Below are positions 19,979 through 29,839 of a stretch of 64,000 bases of DNA, in pieces (position 1 is the stretch's first letter; every line of letters begins with the position of its first letter). A program made the translations under genes and the position numbers. The stretch lies in NCBI GenBank assembly GCA_007859835.1, contig SJPJ01000001.1, positions 4,693,078 through 4,757,077 on the forward strand, written 5' to 3'. The DNA is from Novipirellula herctigrandis (GTDB taxonomy: Bacteria; Planctomycetota; Planctomycetia; Pirellulales; Pirellulaceae). The notes beneath the pieces are model-generated. The model had not been told where the DNA came from. It did not search any database and saw only the letters and a list, made by a program, of their open reading frames with translations.

Positions 19979-20160
19979 CATTGCTATCCGGAATAGCACA
20001 AACGGAGTGAACCGGCGGCGTTGGCGTTCGCATAGAAGACGCCAAAGTCATTATTTCCTACGATTTGAATGGAATGTTGCGTACCGTCTTGCTCTATTTG
20101 GGCTCTCGCAAAATATCGGTTACTGTTTCCTTACCTTTCACATTATAGAAAGACGTTTCG

Positions 20161-20685
20161 ATGCGATTTCTGCCAATGCTGTTGACCATGTTCGCCATGA
20201 ATTTGTCGTTTGTTTCAGGCGTTTCGGGGCAAGAGCCTGACGCCGCTAAGATCCGAATTGGAACTTATGACAACCGCTCGATTGCGGTCGCTTACGCCGC
20301 ATCACCCCATAATCCTGTCGCCGAAAAAATGGTTGAACTCGATGCTGCGAAAAAGAACGGGGACGAGGAAGCTGTGAAGCGATTGAACGCATGGGGAAAA
20401 AAACGGCAACGGTTGCTGCATTTTCAAGGGTTTGCCCATGTGCCCGTTGGCGACCTTCTTGCGCCCGTCACAGATCAACTGGCAGACATTGCCACAAAAC
20501 ATTCGCTTGTGGCAATTGTCAGGGAATGCGATTACCTTCGATCCGATGTTGAAACGATCGATGTGACAGAAGAATTGGTAGAACTATTCCAACCCAACGA
20601 AAAAATCCGCAATATGGCTCGCAAGATTCGCGATGCCAAGCCTGTTGAGCTAACCGTGCTTTCCGAGATGTCTGCGGACAAATGA
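20161..20685 (+). CDS. Small exported protein of unknown function
   Basis: 174-residue protein with a signal peptide (MRFLPMLLTMFAMN, cleavage probably after VSGQ near residue 24). The mature part starts with an IRIGTYDNRSIAVAY strand, then a charged Lys/Glu helix region, and ends with an IDVTEELVELFQP segment. The overall strand-helix-strand pattern recalls OmpH/Skp-like periplasmic proteins only loosely; no firm family was recognised. ATG 20161 is the natural start because the signal peptide begins there. Conserved hypothetical is the honest label. Confidence 0.65.
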   Translation: MRFLPMLLTMFAMNLSFVSGVSGQEPDAAKIRIGTYDNRSIAVAYAASPHNPVAEKMVELDAAKKNGDEEAVKRLNAWGKKRQRLLHFQGFAHVPVGDLLAPVTDQLADIATKHSLVAIVRECDYLRSDVETIDVTEELVELFQPNEKIRNMARKIRDAKPVELTVLSEMSADK

Positions 20686-20760
20686 ACCACTCGCAGAGAC
20701 GAGAACTCAACTTTGAATGCAAATGGATCCGATTGCAGCAAGCATTGCCGTAATCGTGAG

Positions 20761-21696
20761 TCAATCGTTTTGCACTAATTCTTCGACGTGATGGCCAACG
20801 CATTCCGCCAACACCAACGGGTTGTAGCCGCCTTCCAGTACGCTCACAATTCGCCCCTCGGAATGCTTTTGCGCGATCCGGATCACGGCGTCGGTCAAAG
20901 CGGTGAAATCCTCGGTTTCGAGCCCCAGTGAACCGACCGGATCGAGGCGATGGCTGTCAAAACCGGCACTGATCAACACTAATTCGGGCGATATCAAGTC
21001 CGCGAAATCGCTGAGTGAATCGGTGAACTGTTCGAGTTGATCTTTGCGAGAGGTACCGAACGCAATCGGCAAATTGCGAGTGGTTCCTTCACCCGCACCG
21101 ATCCCGGTTTCATCTTTCAACCCCGTATGCGGAAAGAACGGGGAACGGTGCATCGAAAAAAAACCGACCTTGGGATCGTCATAAAAAATCGCTTGCGTTC
21201 CGTTCCCATGATGAACATCAAAGTCGACAATCAGAACTCGGTCGAGTCCCAGCCTTTCGGTTGCGACGCGAGCAGCGACAGCGATGTTGTTGAACAAGCA
21301 GAATCCCATCGCTTGGTCAGCGAGTGCATGATGCCCCGGAGGCCGCGATAAGCAAAACGCATTCGTATTTTCCCCTTGCATGACGCGTTGGACCGCGTCG
21401 ACCACCGCTCCGGTGGCTTTACATGCAACGTCGAATGATCGGCGGCTCACGACCGTGTCTGGATCAAGTTGCCCACCACCTTCCATGGCCATCTTTTCGA
21501 CCGCCTGAATGTGCTCGGGCGTATGTACCATCATCAACGTCTTTGGCGATGCAGCATCCCACGAAGGGCGTTTACAAATGGCATCGAGAGACACAAAATG
21601 CAGATACCGAAGAACGGGCATTATACGCCCCGCGTTCTCCGGATGGTCGCCCGTTTCATGTTCTTGAAAAAGCGGATCGGAATAGAAAAGTGTCAT
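20761..21696 (-). CDS. Histone deacetylase superfamily hydrolase
   Basis: 311-residue zinc-dependent deacetylase of the HDAC/AcuC/acetylpolyamine amidohydrolase family. Motifs in order: HPEN near residue 18, RPPGHHA with H122 and H123, VDFDVHHGNGT with zinc ligands D160 and H162, SAGFDSHR with the third zinc-ligand Asp, and EGGYN with the catalytic-type Tyr. The substrate could be acetylated lysine, acetylpolyamine or another small amide. The start codon overlaps the thiD stop by 4 bp (ATGA), so the two are translationally coupled. Note that a GNAT-fused acyl-CoA synthetase lies 2 kb away, so protein acetylation is a possible but unproven context. Confidence 0.9.
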   Translation of the reverse strand: MTLFYSDPLFQEHETGDHPENAGRIMPVLRYLHFVSLDAICKRPSWDAASPKTLMMVHTPEHIQAVEKMAMEGGGQLDPDTVVSRRSFDVACKATGAVVDAVQRVMQGENTNAFCLSRPPGHHALADQAMGFCLFNNIAVAARVATERLGLDRVLIVDFDVHHGNGTQAIFYDDPKVGFFSMHRSPFFPHTGLKDETGIGAGEGTTRNLPIAFGTSRKDQLEQFTDSLSDFADLISPELVLISAGFDSHRLDPVGSLGLETEDFTALTDAVIRIAQKHSEGRIVSVLEGGYNPLVLAECVGHHVEELVQND

Positions 21697-22514
21697 CGAT
21701 TGTGACTCTGGATAGCAGTTTTATGTTCTCGAAATCGCCTCGTCTCTGTGTGAAAATCGACCGGCTGAATTCCCTCGCCGACGCCCGCCCCCCTCCGAAT
21801 CGCCGCGCTGACAAATTGTTTGGCTGCGTCGATCGCCTCAATCAAGGGTAGACCACTGGCCAACCCTGCCGTGATAGCAGCCGACAAAACGCAGCCTGTA
21901 CCATGCAAGTTCTTTGTGTCTAAACGATCCGAAGCGAACCGAAGCGATTTTCCCAAGCCATACAAAAGATCGACCGATTGGTCGCCTTCAATGCCGCCTT
22001 TGACCAGAACATTCCTGGCTCCCATTCGAACAATCGCTTCAGCGGCTCTTTCCATTTCGTCAAGGCAACTCACATTCATGCCGGTCAATCGGGAAGCTTC
22101 AAAACAATTGGGCGTGACCAAACACGCATGCGGCAGCAAGCTTGACCGCAACGTCTCAATGGCTTGATCATCGATTAACACGGAACCGTGCTTGCTGATC
22201 ATCACCGGATCCACAATCAACGGAAACTCTGCGTTGGCGACACGCTCTGCGACGGAGCGGATGATTTCCGCATTTCCCAACGCCCCCGTTTTCACCGCCG
22301 ATGGAGGAATGTCTTGCAGGACCGCGTCGAGTTGGGCGAGAACGAATTCGGGGTGAAGCAGTTCCACCGATTTTACTGCTTGCGTATTCTGAACAGTCAA
22401 TAAGGTGACTACTGACATGCCGTAGACACCATGTTGGTGAAAGGTCTTCAGGTCCGCTTGTAAACCGGCACCTCCGGAGGGATCCGAACCGGCGATTGTC
22501 ATCGCAACGTGCAA
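21693..22514 (-). CDS. thiD: Hydroxymethylpyrimidine (phosphate) kinase
   Basis: 273-residue cytoplasmic ribokinase-fold enzyme that phosphorylates HMP and HMP-P in thiamine synthesis. The N-terminus MTIAGSDPSGGAGLQAD is the family signature, VTLLTVQNT follows, and the C-terminal LHGTGCVLSAAI holds the anion hole and catalytic Asp-equivalent region. TTG at 22514 is preferred as start because GGAG sits 7 nt upstream; the in-frame ATG at 22502 has no site at proper spacing. The stop overlaps the next gene's start by 4 bp. No other thiamine gene is nearby. Confidence 0.92.
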   Translation of the reverse strand: MHVAMTIAGSDPSGGAGLQADLKTFHQHGVYGMSVVTLLTVQNTQAVKSVELLHPEFVLAQLDAVLQDIPPSAVKTGALGNAEIIRSVAERVANAEFPLIVDPVMISKHGSVLIDDQAIETLRSSLLPHACLVTPNCFEASRLTGMNVSCLDEMERAAEAIVRMGARNVLVKGGIEGDQSVDLLYGLGKSLRFASDRLDTKNLHGTGCVLSAAITAGLASGLPLIEAIDAAKQFVSAAIRRGAGVGEGIQPVDFHTETRRFREHKTAIQSHNR

Positions 22515-22713
22515 CGATGTTCTCCAGTCTCGGTTGGAACCGCTGAGTGGTGACGGTCGTAGTGAATAATCTCAGTCATGATAGCAATTGTTCCAGGCCA
22601 CTTCATAATACCGTTCAGAGCATTCGTATTATTGCCCGAAACCGACCATAACGCTGTCCCTTCATTTGTATACGTTGTGACAAGGATCGTCCAATCCACC
22701 AAGGTGTTCAAAG

Positions 22714-23784
22714 ATGGATCGACTCATCAAAACCCTAACTTCCGCTATTATCTTTGCACTTTTGACCTCCTTTTCCACGTCCGTTTTTGGCCAATGGAGG
22801 TACGCAGAGCGAAGCCCAATACAAACCGAGGGTGAATTGCACCGCGACTCGTCACTGAAATACCAACCAGCAATCAACAATTTCCACAACCTCGATTTAC
22901 CAGCTCCGTACTGTTACGAGCCCGTTTTTGGTGCCGACGTGGGCTTTCTCGGACTGATACGTTCGAGCTCCGATGCATTTGCTCTTGTTACCAATGATAG
23001 TTCCGAAGTCGTTGCAACCAGCGATGCACTCGATCCAGAGATGAAGCTGGGCTACCGAGTTTCCGCAACGCTATTCAATCTCAGTCGTCACGTTCAGGGG
23101 CTCGACACGGGGATTTCGTTTTTCTCCGTCGGAGGAACCGTTGGCGAATCAGTCATCGGCACTCCAGGGGACTTGTCGACCAATTTATATCCCCATTTTT
23201 ATGCTGGAACGCCAACCAGTCCCCAGTCAAGCTATTCGATATTTTTAGAATCGGACCTCGATTCCGCTGAATGGATGATCGGCTATCGCCCCATCCCACG
23301 GTTGCGATTGTCCGCAGGTGTTCGATGGTTAAAACTCGACGAAAACTTTGACGTGTTACGAACCGCTGAATTGAGTACCGGCACTCGCTTGGGATTTTAC
23401 GCAGAATCGCACAACGACGCATTCGGATTTCAAGTCGGCGGCGAAGGAACCCTGTGGACCAACGGCAGTGCACGCGTCTATTTCTGCGGCAAGTACGCAG
23501 CTCTGAACAACGAAGTCGAGGGTAAAGCGATCGCCCAAAACATTACCTTCGACTACGAAGGCGACACCAACACTTCATTGGTAGACATTGAAATTGGAGC
23601 GCACGCTTGGGTCGCGTCATGGGCGTCAGTTGGAATCGCCTACCAAGGATTGTTCCTGGCCGATGCTGTCGGAGCATTAGAGCAATCCGATCAACAATCG
23701 ATGTTCGACGCAGCACTACAAAAACCTTTTTACCATGACATCACTTGGCACGGTTTACACGTAGGAATCAAAATGATCTGGTAA
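22714..23784 (+). CDS. BBP7-like outer membrane beta-barrel protein
   Basis: 356-residue exported protein. A signal peptide (MDRLIKT, hydrophobic run, VFGQ near residue 28) is followed by alternating amphipathic strands typical of a barrel, with many Tyr/Trp/Gly residues, RYRPIPRLRLSAGV-like strand patterns and a C-terminal residue of Trp preceded by alternating hydrophobics, as barrels require for assembly. The composition and length resemble the BBP7 family of planctomycete barrel proteins. AAGG sits 9 nt upstream of the ATG. It is divergent from thiD with a 200-bp spacer. Function (structural porin or other) is unknown. Confidence 0.7.
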   Translation: MDRLIKTLTSAIIFALLTSFSTSVFGQWRYAERSPIQTEGELHRDSSLKYQPAINNFHNLDLPAPYCYEPVFGADVGFLGLIRSSSDAFALVTNDSSEVVATSDALDPEMKLGYRVSATLFNLSRHVQGLDTGISFFSVGGTVGESVIGTPGDLSTNLYPHFYAGTPTSPQSSYSIFLESDLDSAEWMIGYRPIPRLRLSAGVRWLKLDENFDVLRTAELSTGTRLGFYAESHNDAFGFQVGGEGTLWTNGSARVYFCGKYAALNNEVEGKAIAQNITFDYEGDTNTSLVDIEIGAHAWVASWASVGIAYQGLFLADAVGALEQSDQQSMFDAALQKPFYHDITWHGLHVGIKMIW

Positions 23785-23822
23785 GCTCCGATCCCTACGA
23801 GGGAAAGCCTCTATCGCATGCC

Positions 23823-26510
23823 TCACGTCCATTGTTTTCGTGCAATCACCACATCGGATGCGACCGTGCGGTCGAGTTCAAATCCGCGGTGGGCGAAAAT
23901 ATCAATCATCCGTTTGTTCGACGGCGACATTTCTGCGACCACACGGCGAATGTTCCAAGACTTGCAAAGATCAAGACAATAGTCGGTCAAGATGCCGCCA
24001 AGCCCGTGCCCCTGCCACTGATCGCTGACCAACACTGCATACTCCGCTTCGCGGTGATCTACATCAGCAACCAATCGTCCGACTCCAACAAACACGGACT
24101 CACCATCGATCTGCGTTTCGGCGGCAATTGCGACTTCACGATCGTAATCGTTGAAACAAAAACGCGTTGCCATTTCATGAGTCGTCGCTTTGAACATATA
24201 ACGAAAACGCATCTGAATTGTCTCGGGCGAACACGATGCCACCAATCGGCACCATAGTGGCTCATCCTCGGGCTGGATTGGCCGCAAGCACATCTGTGTC
24301 CCGTCGTCGAGCGATAAATCTTTAATGAAGTCCGATGGATACGGACGAATCGCCAAGTGTGAATAGGGCGTCGTTTGCTGGTTCGCGGATTCGCGATCAA
24401 GAATGACGCGTGAATCGAGCGCAATCGCATTGTCGGGTGTGACCAAGAGAGGATTGACATCGATTTCCGAGATTTCGGGATGATCGGCAACGAGATAACT
24501 GATTCGCATCAGCACATCCACCAATTTATCAACGTCCACGCTCGGCTTGCCACGGTAATCTTGAAGCATCGGCCACGCACGAAGTGATTCCAACATCCGC
24601 CGGGCGAGTCTTTCGTTTAGCGGCGGAAGCTCCAACGCACGGTCTTGTAATATCTCGGCCATCGTTCCACCGGCACCGACCATCAAGACGCTGCCAAACA
24701 CTGGATCACGTTTTGCGCCGACAATCAATTCGCGACCGTAGGGCCGCGCCATCATCTGCTGAATCGTGACACCATCGATCCGAGCGTCGGGGACCTTTTG
24801 TTTTGCATCAGTGGTGATTCGATCAAAGGCTTCCGTCACGTCCTCGGCCGTGCTTAGATTCAACACGACTCCGCCAACATCGCTTTTGTGTGTAATTTCG
24901 GGCGAGAAAATTTTCATGACCACTGGATAGCCAACTTGCTCGGAAAGCCGTACGGCTTCCTCTTTGTTTCGAGCGATGAAGGTTTTCGTTGTAGGAATTT
25001 GGTAAGCTTCAAGCAGCGTCTTGGATGCGACTTCACTGAGCGTGCTCGCGCCATCGGTTTCGATCGAATTCATTACGCTTTCGAGACGCTGAGAATCCAA
25101 ATTGAATCGGATTGGAATGGATCGCGGTGTCTCGTATAACATTTCACGCCGACGCGAGTACTCGACTAAGTGCATGAACGCCGACACTGCTTTCTCTGGC
25201 GTTGCGTAAGCCGGCACTCCGGCAGAATGGAAAAGCTCGCGTCCCGGACGAACCCTTGCGCCTCCCATCCAAGCCGTCAAAACGGGTTTGCTAGAAGTCT
25301 TGGCTGCCTGAATGACTTGTTCGGCGGTTTGCATCGGATCGGTCATCGCTTGTGGCGACAACACGACCAACGCACCGTCCACATTTCCATCGGCAAGAAC
25401 CGTTTGGATGGTGTCTCCGTATCGCTTTGGCGGTGCATCCCCGAGCACGTCGATGGGATTACCATGTGACCAAGGCCGAGGCAACGATTTGTTTAACGAT
25501 TCCATGGTCGCATCGGATAGGTTCGCGAGCACCCCTTGGCGCTGCAATAGCGCGTCAGTTGCCATCACGCCTGGTCCACCCGCATTGGTGATGATCGCCA
25601 ACCGTGGTCCTTTCGATTCCTTTTGGCGTGCAAGTAACCCAGCACAATCGAAAAGGTCGTCCACATCAAAAACGCGTATGATTCCCGCTCGGGCAAACGC
25701 GGCTTCGTAAACACTATCCACCCCCATCATGGCACCCGTGTGTGATGCAGCAGCGCGTGCCGATTCAGCGAACCGGCCTGCCTTGTAAGCAATGATCGGT
25801 TTGCTACGTGTAAACGCTCGCGATGCCGACATAAATTGGCGAGCATCCGTGATTGACTCGACGTAAAGAATGATCGAATCGGTCCAACGATCCATCGAGA
25901 AATAGTCGATCAAATCGGCGATGCCGACATCAAGCATATTTCCAACCGATACGAAGTGAGAAAAACCAATCTGCTTTTCAATGGCCCAATCCAACACAGC
26001 GGTACAAAGTGCACCTGATTGAGAAATAAAAGCGACGCGTCCTTTGATCGGCGAATCGGCTGCAAAACTGGCGTTTAAACCCGAATGCGGGGACATAATG
26101 CCCAAACAGTTTGGCCCGATGATTCGCATTCCTTCGAACTGTTTCTTTACCTCAAGAATTTCTTGTTCGAGTGCGATGCCGCGTTCACCGATTTCGCGAA
26201 AACCGGCCGACAGAATGACCACCCCTAAAACGCCTGCGTTGCCACATCGACGGACTACCTCCGGAACCGAGGCAGCGGCTGTGCAAATGACCGCCAAATC
26301 AGCGGGTGAAGGTAAATCCGGCACTGATGGGTAACACCGAACGCCTTCAATTTGGTCAAACCGCGGATTGATTGGATAGATCTCGCCTTGATAACCGCCC
26401 GCGATTAAATTGCGAATCACCGTGTTCCCGACACTCATAGGGCGCTGACTCGCACCAATAATGGCGACACTTTTCGCTGCAAAAATCTTTCTTAGATTAC
26501 GAATCGGCAT
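23823..26510 (-). CDS. ADP-forming acyl-CoA synthetase fused to GNAT acetyltransferase
   Basis: 895-residue fusion. The N-terminal half is the ADP-forming acetyl-CoA synthetase alpha part: a CoA-binding Rossmann domain (SVAIIGASQRP), the ISQSGALC motif at about 163-169 and the phosphohistidine region ASHTGAMMG with H257. A middle ATP-grasp/beta-subunit-like part (about 470-720) with KxxSPEITHKSDVGGV follows, and a GNAT domain (about 740-895) ends the protein. This architecture is that of the Pat/PatZ-type protein lysine acetyltransferases, so acetylation of acetyl-CoA synthetase or other enzymes is the likely activity. Unlike the inactive synthetase half of PatZ, the His is retained here, so a real synthetase activity cannot be excluded. 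ATG 26510 is preferred to an upstream TTG. Confidence 0.85.
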   Translation of the reverse strand: MPIRNLRKIFAAKSVAIIGASQRPMSVGNTVIRNLIAGGYQGEIYPINPRFDQIEGVRCYPSVPDLPSPADLAVICTAAASVPEVVRRCGNAGVLGVVILSAGFREIGERGIALEQEILEVKKQFEGMRIIGPNCLGIMSPHSGLNASFAADSPIKGRVAFISQSGALCTAVLDWAIEKQIGFSHFVSVGNMLDVGIADLIDYFSMDRWTDSIILYVESITDARQFMSASRAFTRSKPIIAYKAGRFAESARAAASHTGAMMGVDSVYEAAFARAGIIRVFDVDDLFDCAGLLARQKESKGPRLAIITNAGGPGVMATDALLQRQGVLANLSDATMESLNKSLPRPWSHGNPIDVLGDAPPKRYGDTIQTVLADGNVDGALVVLSPQAMTDPMQTAEQVIQAAKTSSKPVLTAWMGGARVRPGRELFHSAGVPAYATPEKAVSAFMHLVEYSRRREMLYETPRSIPIRFNLDSQRLESVMNSIETDGASTLSEVASKTLLEAYQIPTTKTFIARNKEEAVRLSEQVGYPVVMKIFSPEITHKSDVGGVVLNLSTAEDVTEAFDRITTDAKQKVPDARIDGVTIQQMMARPYGRELIVGAKRDPVFGSVLMVGAGGTMAEILQDRALELPPLNERLARRMLESLRAWPMLQDYRGKPSVDVDKLVDVLMRISYLVADHPEISEIDVNPLLVTPDNAIALDSRVILDRESANQQTTPYSHLAIRPYPSDFIKDLSLDDGTQMCLRPIQPEDEPLWCRLVASCSPETIQMRFRYMFKATTHEMATRFCFNDYDREVAIAAETQIDGESVFVGVGRLVADVDHREAEYAVLVSDQWQGHGLGGILTDYCLDLCKSWNIRRVVAEMSPSNKRMIDIFAHRGFELDRTVASDVVIARKQWT

Positions 26511-26557
26511 GTTCGTTCGGACCAAAGACGGGGTGGGAAAAATGAGTATCCGCTTAA

Positions 26558-28171
26558 TTACAACACGGGTTTAAAAAGGGCAGGCGTGTTGATGGCGTAA
26601 GTGCGTTCTTCGTCCGTGAGCAACTCTTGCGATTGAAGTTGTTGTTCCAATACGGATTCATTGGCATCGGATGCATCCTCGTTGTGCTGCGCGCGTTCTG
26701 CGACACGTTGTCGCAGAGTTGATTCTTCAACGGGGAAATCCAAAATGCGAAAGGCAACGTTTTGGTCTCTGGCCAATTCGTAAAACGCATCACGTTGTTG
26801 ACGCTTCAAAAACGTCGCATCAACAATCACGCTATATCCAGCTCTTAGGATACCGCGCGCGGCTTGTTGAAGTCGACAGTAAGTCGACTCCCTAGCGGAA
26901 TTCGAATAAAGTTCTTCAACCTGCTCGGGATCTGGGCGTGAAATCGGGCTAAGTCCCACTTCTTGTTTCCGAAACACGTCCGACCGAATTCGTATCGCTC
27001 CTGCTTGTGTGATCAGACTTTCGGAAAGCGTCGTTTTTCCACTTCCGCTAACTCCGTGCGTGATTGACAACGTCGGACGCTGAATGTGCGTAAACTGGTC
27101 GGCCAAATCAATGTAGCGATCGCGAATCTTGAATTCTTCATCTCGCTGGGCATCCGATTGCCCAGCTTGATCGGCGCGAATTGATGCCACTTTTGCACGT
27201 ACCAGCGACCGATAGACCAAATACCAACGCAACAGTGCAAGTGATCCATAGTCGTTAGTTTGTTCCAAGTACGTGTTGACGAATAGATGGAAAAATTCGG
27301 TATGCCCAAATGCTGAAAAGTCCATCGCCAAGAACGCCGCATCGCTCAGCACATCGATCCATCGGAACGAATCGTTGAACTCAATACCATCAAATGGCAT
27401 CAATCGCCCATGCCAAGCGATCACGTTATTCAAGTGCAAATCCCCATGGCACTCACGAATGAATCCGTTTTCCACACGCTGTTGAAACTCATCCTCATAC
27501 TGATCAAAGAATGACTCGCTCCACTGCAAAATCTCGTTTACGATCTCCGGCTGCCGAGACAAACCTGCGCAGGCTTTCCCCGGCAAACCAAGAACGGAGC
27601 TCGATTCTTCCCGTCTCCACAAAGCATCAAAATTGTCCAATGCATCACGACGCACACTAGCCGGATTCCCCCACGGCTCACCGGCACCGGACACCTTCGC
27701 CAGATGATGGAACTCGGCCACAACCCTGCCAAGCTGTTTTACCTTTGCAAAGGTGAGTTTTCCCAATCGCAACTGTGCACTCAATAAAGCATCGTCTGCG
27801 AAGCGACGCATCTTCACGGCAAACTCGATTGGCTCGCCATCGCCTTCCACCCTGATCTTGCCATCGGTTAGCGTGATCGGAACGACGCCCAAATAGAGAT
27901 CCTTTGCATAACGACTATCGAGACGCAGTTCCTCATGGCAAAAGTGCTCTCTCTTTTCAAGGGTCGTGTAATCCAAGAATGCCGTGGCAATCGGCTTCTT
28001 AACCTTGTACGCATACGGACCAACCAAGAAGACCCACGAAATGTGCGTTTGGTGAACCACAACCAACTCACCATCGCCACGAGAGTAGGAACTCGAATCA
28101 CAAAGAGCCTCAATGAGCTTCTCTGTTGAAATCAAGCCCCTCAATAAGACGTCGTTGTATGAACTAGTCAT
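26558..28171 (-). CDS. Kinase-like (APH-type) and P-loop kinase fusion
   Basis: 537-residue fusion. Residues about 30-330 resemble the aminoglycoside-phosphotransferase/choline-kinase fold: CHGDLHLNN (H242, D244) is the catalytic loop and PFDGIEF the metal-binding segment, with IDVLSD following. Residues about 365-537 form an AAA_33-type P-loop kinase domain with GVSGSGKT at 373-380. The arrangement is known as a widespread uncharacterised family; the substrate is not known. The gene ends 47 bp upstream of the synthetase/GNAT start, so co-transcription is likely. ATG 28171 is chosen because the upstream TTG (28183) adds only four residues. Confidence 0.85.
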   Translation of the reverse strand: MTSSYNDVLLRGLISTEKLIEALCDSSSYSRGDGELVVVHQTHISWVFLVGPYAYKVKKPIATAFLDYTTLEKREHFCHEELRLDSRYAKDLYLGVVPITLTDGKIRVEGDGEPIEFAVKMRRFADDALLSAQLRLGKLTFAKVKQLGRVVAEFHHLAKVSGAGEPWGNPASVRRDALDNFDALWRREESSSVLGLPGKACAGLSRQPEIVNEILQWSESFFDQYEDEFQQRVENGFIRECHGDLHLNNVIAWHGRLMPFDGIEFNDSFRWIDVLSDAAFLAMDFSAFGHTEFFHLFVNTYLEQTNDYGSLALLRWYLVYRSLVRAKVASIRADQAGQSDAQRDEEFKIRDRYIDLADQFTHIQRPTLSITHGVSGSGKTTLSESLITQAGAIRIRSDVFRKQEVGLSPISRPDPEQVEELYSNSARESTYCRLQQAARGILRAGYSVIVDATFLKRQQRDAFYELARDQNVAFRILDFPVEESTLRQRVAERAQHNEDASDANESVLEQQLQSQELLTDEERTYAINTPALFKPVL

Positions 28172-28390
28172 GGTTTTCCGCAACCACTCTGCGCGCTAAT
28201 GCCGCACACTTTAAATCCGACATAGCACACGAATAGGACAAACGCACGTAAAACCCAAATCGGTTTTACGCATCAAATTGCGTGCAAACATTGTGCCTAC
28301 ATGATCAACGCTGACACTGTTCCCGAGAACTCAACGCAGCGTCTTAACGCCCAATTTGCTTGATGACGGAATCAGCAAAGCATCCTGCTA

Positions 28391-29743
28391 TCATCCGACA
28401 TTGATCCACGAATCAACATTGTCGATCGTCCAAGGTTCACGCTGTTCACGACGAAGCATCGCTGTAGCCGCTGCATCGCCATCAGCGAATTTTTCTTGGT
28501 CAGGATCCCACCGCAGCCTGCGACCAAGCTGCATCGCAATGTTACCAAGGTGTGCGACCGAGATGGTGCGGTGTCCAATTTCTGCCGGTGCGTAAGCTTG
28601 TCGGCCTTCTTTGATCGCATCGGAAAAGTCCATGTGTTCCCCCCCTTGGCCGTCGGTTCGAGGTCGCCGTAGCCGCTTTTCTTCTGGCAGCACGGTTTCC
28701 AGCAACTCAGGCCGGTTCGACTTCACGGGACCTCGCCAACCTCGTGATAGGATCCAACCATTGGTACCTTCAAACTTTAACCCCGGAGCGTCTGTGAATA
28801 GCTCGGTCGTAAGCCCCGAAGGATAACGATAGTTGACTTTGAACGATGTTGCCGTGTTCCATATCCCATCGCGGGGCGGAAATTCGCCTTTGCCTTCGAT
28901 CTCTACCGGACCGGTCAATTCGTTGCCGGTTGCCCAATGAGCGAGGTCAATCATATGGGCACCCCAATCCGTGATGACACCTCCCGAATACGCAAGATGC
29001 CAACGGAAATTGTAATGGACACGAGACTCACAATACGGCATCTCGGTGGCTTGCCCTTGCCACATCTCGTAATCGAGTCCCGATGGTGGCTTGCCCAAGG
29101 TCGGATCGACTGCTTGCCGATGGCGATTGCTCGGTGGCAACAAAATTTTGACATGCTTGATCTCGCCAAATACTCCTGCTTTGACAAGTTCGACCATCCG
29201 AATGTAGGACTCGATCGACCGGTTTTCTGAAGCCGTTTGAAAAACTTTTCCCGATTGCTTGGCGACGTCCGCCAAGATACGACCTTCGCTTAACGTTAGG
29301 GACAATGGCTTTTCACAGATAACGTGCTTTCCAGCTTTCAGTGCAGCAAGTGCAGCGATAACGTGCCAATGATCGGGCGTGCCAACATGCACTGCATCGA
29401 TATCTTTGTCATTGACGAGATCCCGGAAATCGGAATACGCCTTACAACGGTAGTCACTGCCCAACTTACTAGAGTAGTGTTTGTTGACTTTCGTTTCGGC
29501 ATGGGCCAAGTGGTTAGAGTCGACATCACAGACAGCCAAGACTTGCTGATCCTCGTTGGCAAACATGCGATCCATATTCCAACCCGATCCATGGTCACCG
29601 CTACCGATTTGGCCCATCACGATTCGCTCGCTCGGAGCGGTGTGCCCGTCACGTCCCAGCGCCGAAGCCGGGATAACCAGGGGAGCGATCGCAGCCGTTG
29701 AAAAGGCTTTCACAAATTGTCGTCGAGCAGTTCGGTATACCAT
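28391..29743 (-). CDS. Gfo/Idh/MocA family oxidoreductase, Tat-exported
   Basis: 450-residue NAD(P)-dependent sugar oxidoreductase. The N-terminus MVYRTARRQFVKAFS is a twin-arginine signal and suggests export folded with cofactor. The Rossmann domain follows with VGTPDHWH, and CEKPLS is the family motif that contributes catalytic Lys. The C-terminal half is the substrate-binding sheet domain with GGVITDWGAHMIDLAHW typical of planctomycete versions. ATG 29743 has GGGA 6 nt upstream. The next gene upstream (DUF1080-SGNH) is 96 bp away on the same strand, so an operon is likely. Substrate unknown, sugar or cyclitol by family. Confidence 0.9.
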   Translation of the reverse strand: MVYRTARRQFVKAFSTAAIAPLVIPASALGRDGHTAPSERIVMGQIGSGDHGSGWNMDRMFANEDQQVLAVCDVDSNHLAHAETKVNKHYSSKLGSDYRCKAYSDFRDLVNDKDIDAVHVGTPDHWHVIAALAALKAGKHVICEKPLSLTLSEGRILADVAKQSGKVFQTASENRSIESYIRMVELVKAGVFGEIKHVKILLPPSNRHRQAVDPTLGKPPSGLDYEMWQGQATEMPYCESRVHYNFRWHLAYSGGVITDWGAHMIDLAHWATGNELTGPVEIEGKGEFPPRDGIWNTATSFKVNYRYPSGLTTELFTDAPGLKFEGTNGWILSRGWRGPVKSNRPELLETVLPEEKRLRRPRTDGQGGEHMDFSDAIKEGRQAYAPAEIGHRTISVAHLGNIAMQLGRRLRWDPDQEKFADGDAAATAMLRREQREPWTIDNVDSWINVG

Positions 29744-29839
29744 GACCATTCCCGTTAGCAAGGTGAGAGTTATGAAGGCGGCTTCGCTTTTTGAAAAACC
29801 AAACAGCGTGCTATGCGAATCGTTCGATAATGGATCGAA

